Source of the DNA: Sphingobacterium sp. BN32
GTDB taxonomy: Bacteria; Bacteroidota; Bacteroidia; Sphingobacteriales; Sphingobacteriaceae
Direction: 5' to 3'
DNA: 64,000 bases
Assembly: GCF_030503615.1 (NCBI RefSeq)
Contig: NZ_CP129963.1
Span: forward strand, 4,092,001 to 4,156,000
Positions 62,237 to 64,000 of the stretch are shown here, in pieces (the stretch's first letter is position 1; every line of letters begins with the position of its first letter). The notes beneath the pieces were generated by a model. The model made no database searches, was not told the DNA's origin, and was given only the letters and a program-made list of their open reading frames with translations. A program made the translations under genes and the position numbers.

Positions 62237-62474
62237 ACTCGTCGGCTCATAATGTATCTGTTGACAAAGTAGGACACATTTTGTGACCAATCAACAAACA
62301 TATGGAAGTCAGATTTCCGGGACGGGCTTGGTTATATTGATAGAAAACATGGCGCGATAATCCATGGAATTTAAACCCATCGGTTTCGCTGCCGAACGTC
62401 CTTTACACACATGGTGCAGAAGGTGTGGTCGAAGGAATCATGCCGATGCAAAACCACAGTTCCAGCATGTATAA

Positions 62475-62678
62475 ACATCAAAAAAAAACGTATTTATCGA
62501 AGACCAGCGGGAGCACGGATCTTGGATCTTGCAACATCCAGCAGGGCAACGAGTTGTCTTTTTAGCGTATCTTCCATTAGGTCACCCTACGCAATTTTGG
62601 AGCACGCTGGAACTCCCTATGGAGAGGCTCGGCGACCTAACAAGAGAACAACTTAGGGCTTTAGCTGTTATCCCATAA
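62475..62678 (+). pseudogene. C-terminal fragment of an unknown protein (fragment C)
   Basis: 67 codons between stops and without a start: NVFIEDQREHGSWILQHPAG, QRVVFLAYLPLGHPTQFW, STLELPMERLGDLTREQLRALAVIP. Strong protein character. Its stop lies 6 bp before the ATG of the next ORF, as in an operon. No family recognised. Confidence 0.4.
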
Positions 62679-62684
62679 AAACCT

Positions 62685-62930
62685 ATGACAACAATCAAAG
62701 ACATCACCACCTTTTGCGAAACAACCAGTGCGGGCGTAAGGGGAGCTGAGTTCACTGGGACCTCTCAAACGGGCCGGATCATTCGTGGCTACCTACAATT
62801 TTATGATGACCGTACCAACTTTGAAATCTTGACGCCCAATTTAAATTCGAGCAAGAACAAAGCGATTATTTGGCAGTACTTGCTAAATCAGTACCCAAAG
62901 CCGTGGAATGCCGAAAACACGCAGTCTTAA
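62685..62930 (+). CDS. Small hypothetical protein (fragment D)
   Basis: 81 aa with ATG: MTTIKDITTFCETTSAGVRG, AEFTGTSQTGRIIRGYLQFYDD, RTNFEILTPNLNSSKNKAIIW, QYLLNQYPKPWNAENTQS. Soluble, no signal peptide, no recognised domain. It follows fragment C by 6 bp, suggesting the two were one transcription unit, as in toxin/immunity or substrate/chaperone pairs. An antisense ORF at 62866-63147 is rejected in its favour. Confidence 0.45.
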   Translation: MTTIKDITTFCETTSAGVRGAEFTGTSQTGRIIRGYLQFYDDRTNFEILTPNLNSSKNKAIIWQYLLNQYPKPWNAENTQS

Positions 62931-63256
62931 TTTCCGGAAAACCGCGGTGCCCAGATCCCCAGAAATCGCGCAAATCAAGAGATAGATGAATGCAATATAT
63001 TTCTCTAATAGCGGCAGGAGACGAACCTCTGACCAACTGCCAAAACTCAATTTCGATCTCAGCTTTAGAGCAATACAGAAATGTTACAACCCGAACGCCC
63101 AGCAACCCTGATTGATGCTCCCAAGTGGGCAAAAAAAAGTATCGCATAAAAAAAACTTTGTATTATTGTCTAAGAGAGAATAAATAAACGCTTAAGAATA
63201 TGTCGGGTAGAATGCGCAGCAATAGAGTTCCCAATAGCGACCAATCTTTATAGTAG
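62931..63256. other. Stretch without an intact gene
   Basis: A short plus-strand frame (MQYISLIAAGDEPLTNCQNS, from ATG 62990) has some protein character but is only about 40 codons. Otherwise nothing was found. Confidence 0.3.
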
Positions 63257-63503
63257 TTAATTTAAAAAAGAACTTAGTAAAAAGATCGTCTTTTTGGCAA
63301 TCACCTCTGCATTAAGTTTTCCTTGTTGGTAATGGTTAGTTAAAGCGTTCTGATCAATCGTCACTTTCGTCTGCTTCGACTTTTTGTTGAGTCTTTCCGT
63401 TGATTAACGGCTCTATTAGTGTATGAATGATTCTTGCTAGTGCAGGACCTGTTTTCGAAGTTGTTCTCGTCAAAACGAAAATCTCGAAAGCATTTGGGTT
63501 TTG
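63257..63503 (-). pseudogene. Frameshifted coding remnant, unidentified
   Basis: Two blocks in different frames: NPNAFEIFVLTRTTSKTGPA, LARIIHTLIEPLINGKTQQ (63.37-63.50 kb), then KQTKVTIDQNALTNHYQQG, KLNAEVIAKKTIFLLSSFLN ending at TAA 63259-63257. Both read like a single small cytoplasmic protein after one frameshift near 63.40 kb. No start codon is convincing and no family was recognised. Confidence 0.35.
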
Positions 63504-63557
63504 TTATCATAGATCCGGTAATAAGAAACTCCTGAAAAATGGAAACGGCCGACCAAC

Positions 63558-64000
63558 TTACAACGAAAAAGGATTACAGTCCTTACTGAGGCTTCTCATC
63601 AGTTCTTCAATTATCTTCCTACCCTCGGGTTTCACTCTAAACCAAGGGCTTGTGGAATTCGTTTCTGAGGAAATATGATAATCCCCGTCAAGATATCTGT
63701 AGTAGATTACATCCTCCGCGGAATACTTAATTTCACCTTGATCCTCGATCTCTAGCAAGGAGGTTGGAAATTTTATTACATTTTCACCGGTTTCTCCGAT
63801 GGTTTTATGGAAAATCTGAACCTCGCACTCGGTTACTACAACTTCTGTGACTGCGTTAATATCCTTACTTGGTGTTACGTATTTTTCTAACTGCTCTCGC
63901 AGCTGTAGGCGTCTGGTGTCGGGCTTTCCGTTTTTGAAAAAGACCAAGGGATCCCCCTCCACTACACCTCCTGCATACTTTTCGACACTTCTCAATTCGC
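63558..64000 (-). CDS. Hypothetical protein, 5' end outside the window
   Basis: At least 146 codons, open to the right edge; an in-frame TTG at 63995-63993 is the only start-like codon, so the real start is probably beyond 64000. Blocks: KYAGGVVEGDPLVFFKNGKPDTRRLQ, EVVVTECEVQIFHKTIGETGENVIKF, VIYYRYLDGDYHISSETN, WFRVKPEGRKIIEELM. Soluble, mixed alpha/beta composition. No family recognised. Confidence 0.55.
   Translation of the reverse strand, partial: ELRSVEKYAGGVVEGDPLVFFKNGKPDTRRLQLREQLEKYVTPSKDINAVTEVVVTECEVQIFHKTIGETGENVIKFPTSLLEIEDQGEIKYSAEDVIYYRYLDGDYHISSETNSTSPWFRVKPEGRKIIEELMRSLSKDCNPFSL

Noticed and set aside
62866..63147. 93-codon minus-strand ORF
   Set aside because: It overlaps the better small plus-strand ORF antisense and its sequence is not protein-like.
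1..64000. tRNA, rRNA, riboswitch or CRISPR arrays
   Set aside because: None were recognised by eye on either strand; a covariance-model search would be needed to exclude small RNAs.

Overview
The window looks like a chromosomal segment of a Bacteroidota bacterium, most likely a member of the Sphingobacteriaceae (Sphingobacterium/Pedobacter-like). Evidence: a SusC/SusD pair with an ECF sigma factor and a FecR anti-sigma factor, TPR-type sensor kinases, AT-rich DNA with almost no Shine-Dalgarno sites, and several promoters of the Bacteroidota type (TTTG, about 19-21 bases, TAnnTTTG). The genus is an inference.

Layout. 0-7.2 kb: the end of an unknown gene, an MNT-HEPN protein, a histidine-kinase fragment, a glutaminyl cyclotransferase lipoprotein, a broken yraN overlapping the dnaG stop, dnaG, and a FlaA1/CapD-type sugar-nucleotide dehydratase. 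7.4-30.6 kb: one long minus-strand exopolysaccharide locus read from a well-formed promoter at about 30.63 kb to a terminator at 7.40 kb. In transcription order it has a winged-helix regulator, a wrecked UDP-glucose dehydrogenase, a cytidylyltransferase, a UDP-HexNAc dehydrogenase, rfbB-C-D-A, wecB, a Wzx flippase, glycosyltransferases, a Wzy-like polymerase, a beta-helix lipoprotein, an acetyltransferase, epimerases, a WecA/MraY-like initiating transferase, a cupin, a Wza-like export lipoprotein and a Wzc-like tyrosine kinase. 30.7-37.4 kb: a TPR/HTH regulator, the cognate PHP tyrosine phosphatase (CpsB/YwqE type), mannose-1-phosphate guanylyltransferase, an exonuclease and rarA. 37.5-41.1 kb: a TPR protein and a tail-specific protease.

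41.2-49.7 kb is an accessory region. It holds decayed coding remnants, a MazEF toxin-antitoxin pair, and a module between two serine-recombinase remnants. The module is a four-gene operon of small secreted/envelope proteins divergent from a TPR sensor kinase/LuxR response regulator pair, with two facing promoters between them. 49.7-57.7 kb is a nutrient-acquisition operon (ECF sigma, FecR, SusC, SusD, secreted type I phosphodiesterase). 57.9-59.3 kb is a graveyard: a perfect 17-bp inverted repeat, a second ECF sigma remnant, a truncated IS3-family element and an integrase fragment. 59.3-61.5 kb is a large MscS-type channel. 61.5-64 kb holds several protein-like frames without starts, one small intact ORF and a CDS running off the edge.

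How the parts work together: the capsule locus contains a complete Wzx/Wzy system (initiation, dTDP-rhamnose and HexNAc-uronate supply, flippase, polymerase, Wza/Wzc export), and the phosphatase that should reset Wzc lies just upstream at 33.6 kb. Homologous repeats of about 65 bp, each just downstream of a terminator, lie at both ends of the locus. An epimerase remnant sits beside the upstream copy. Together these suggest the cluster has been swapped or remodelled. No rRNA, tRNA or CRISPR array was seen.
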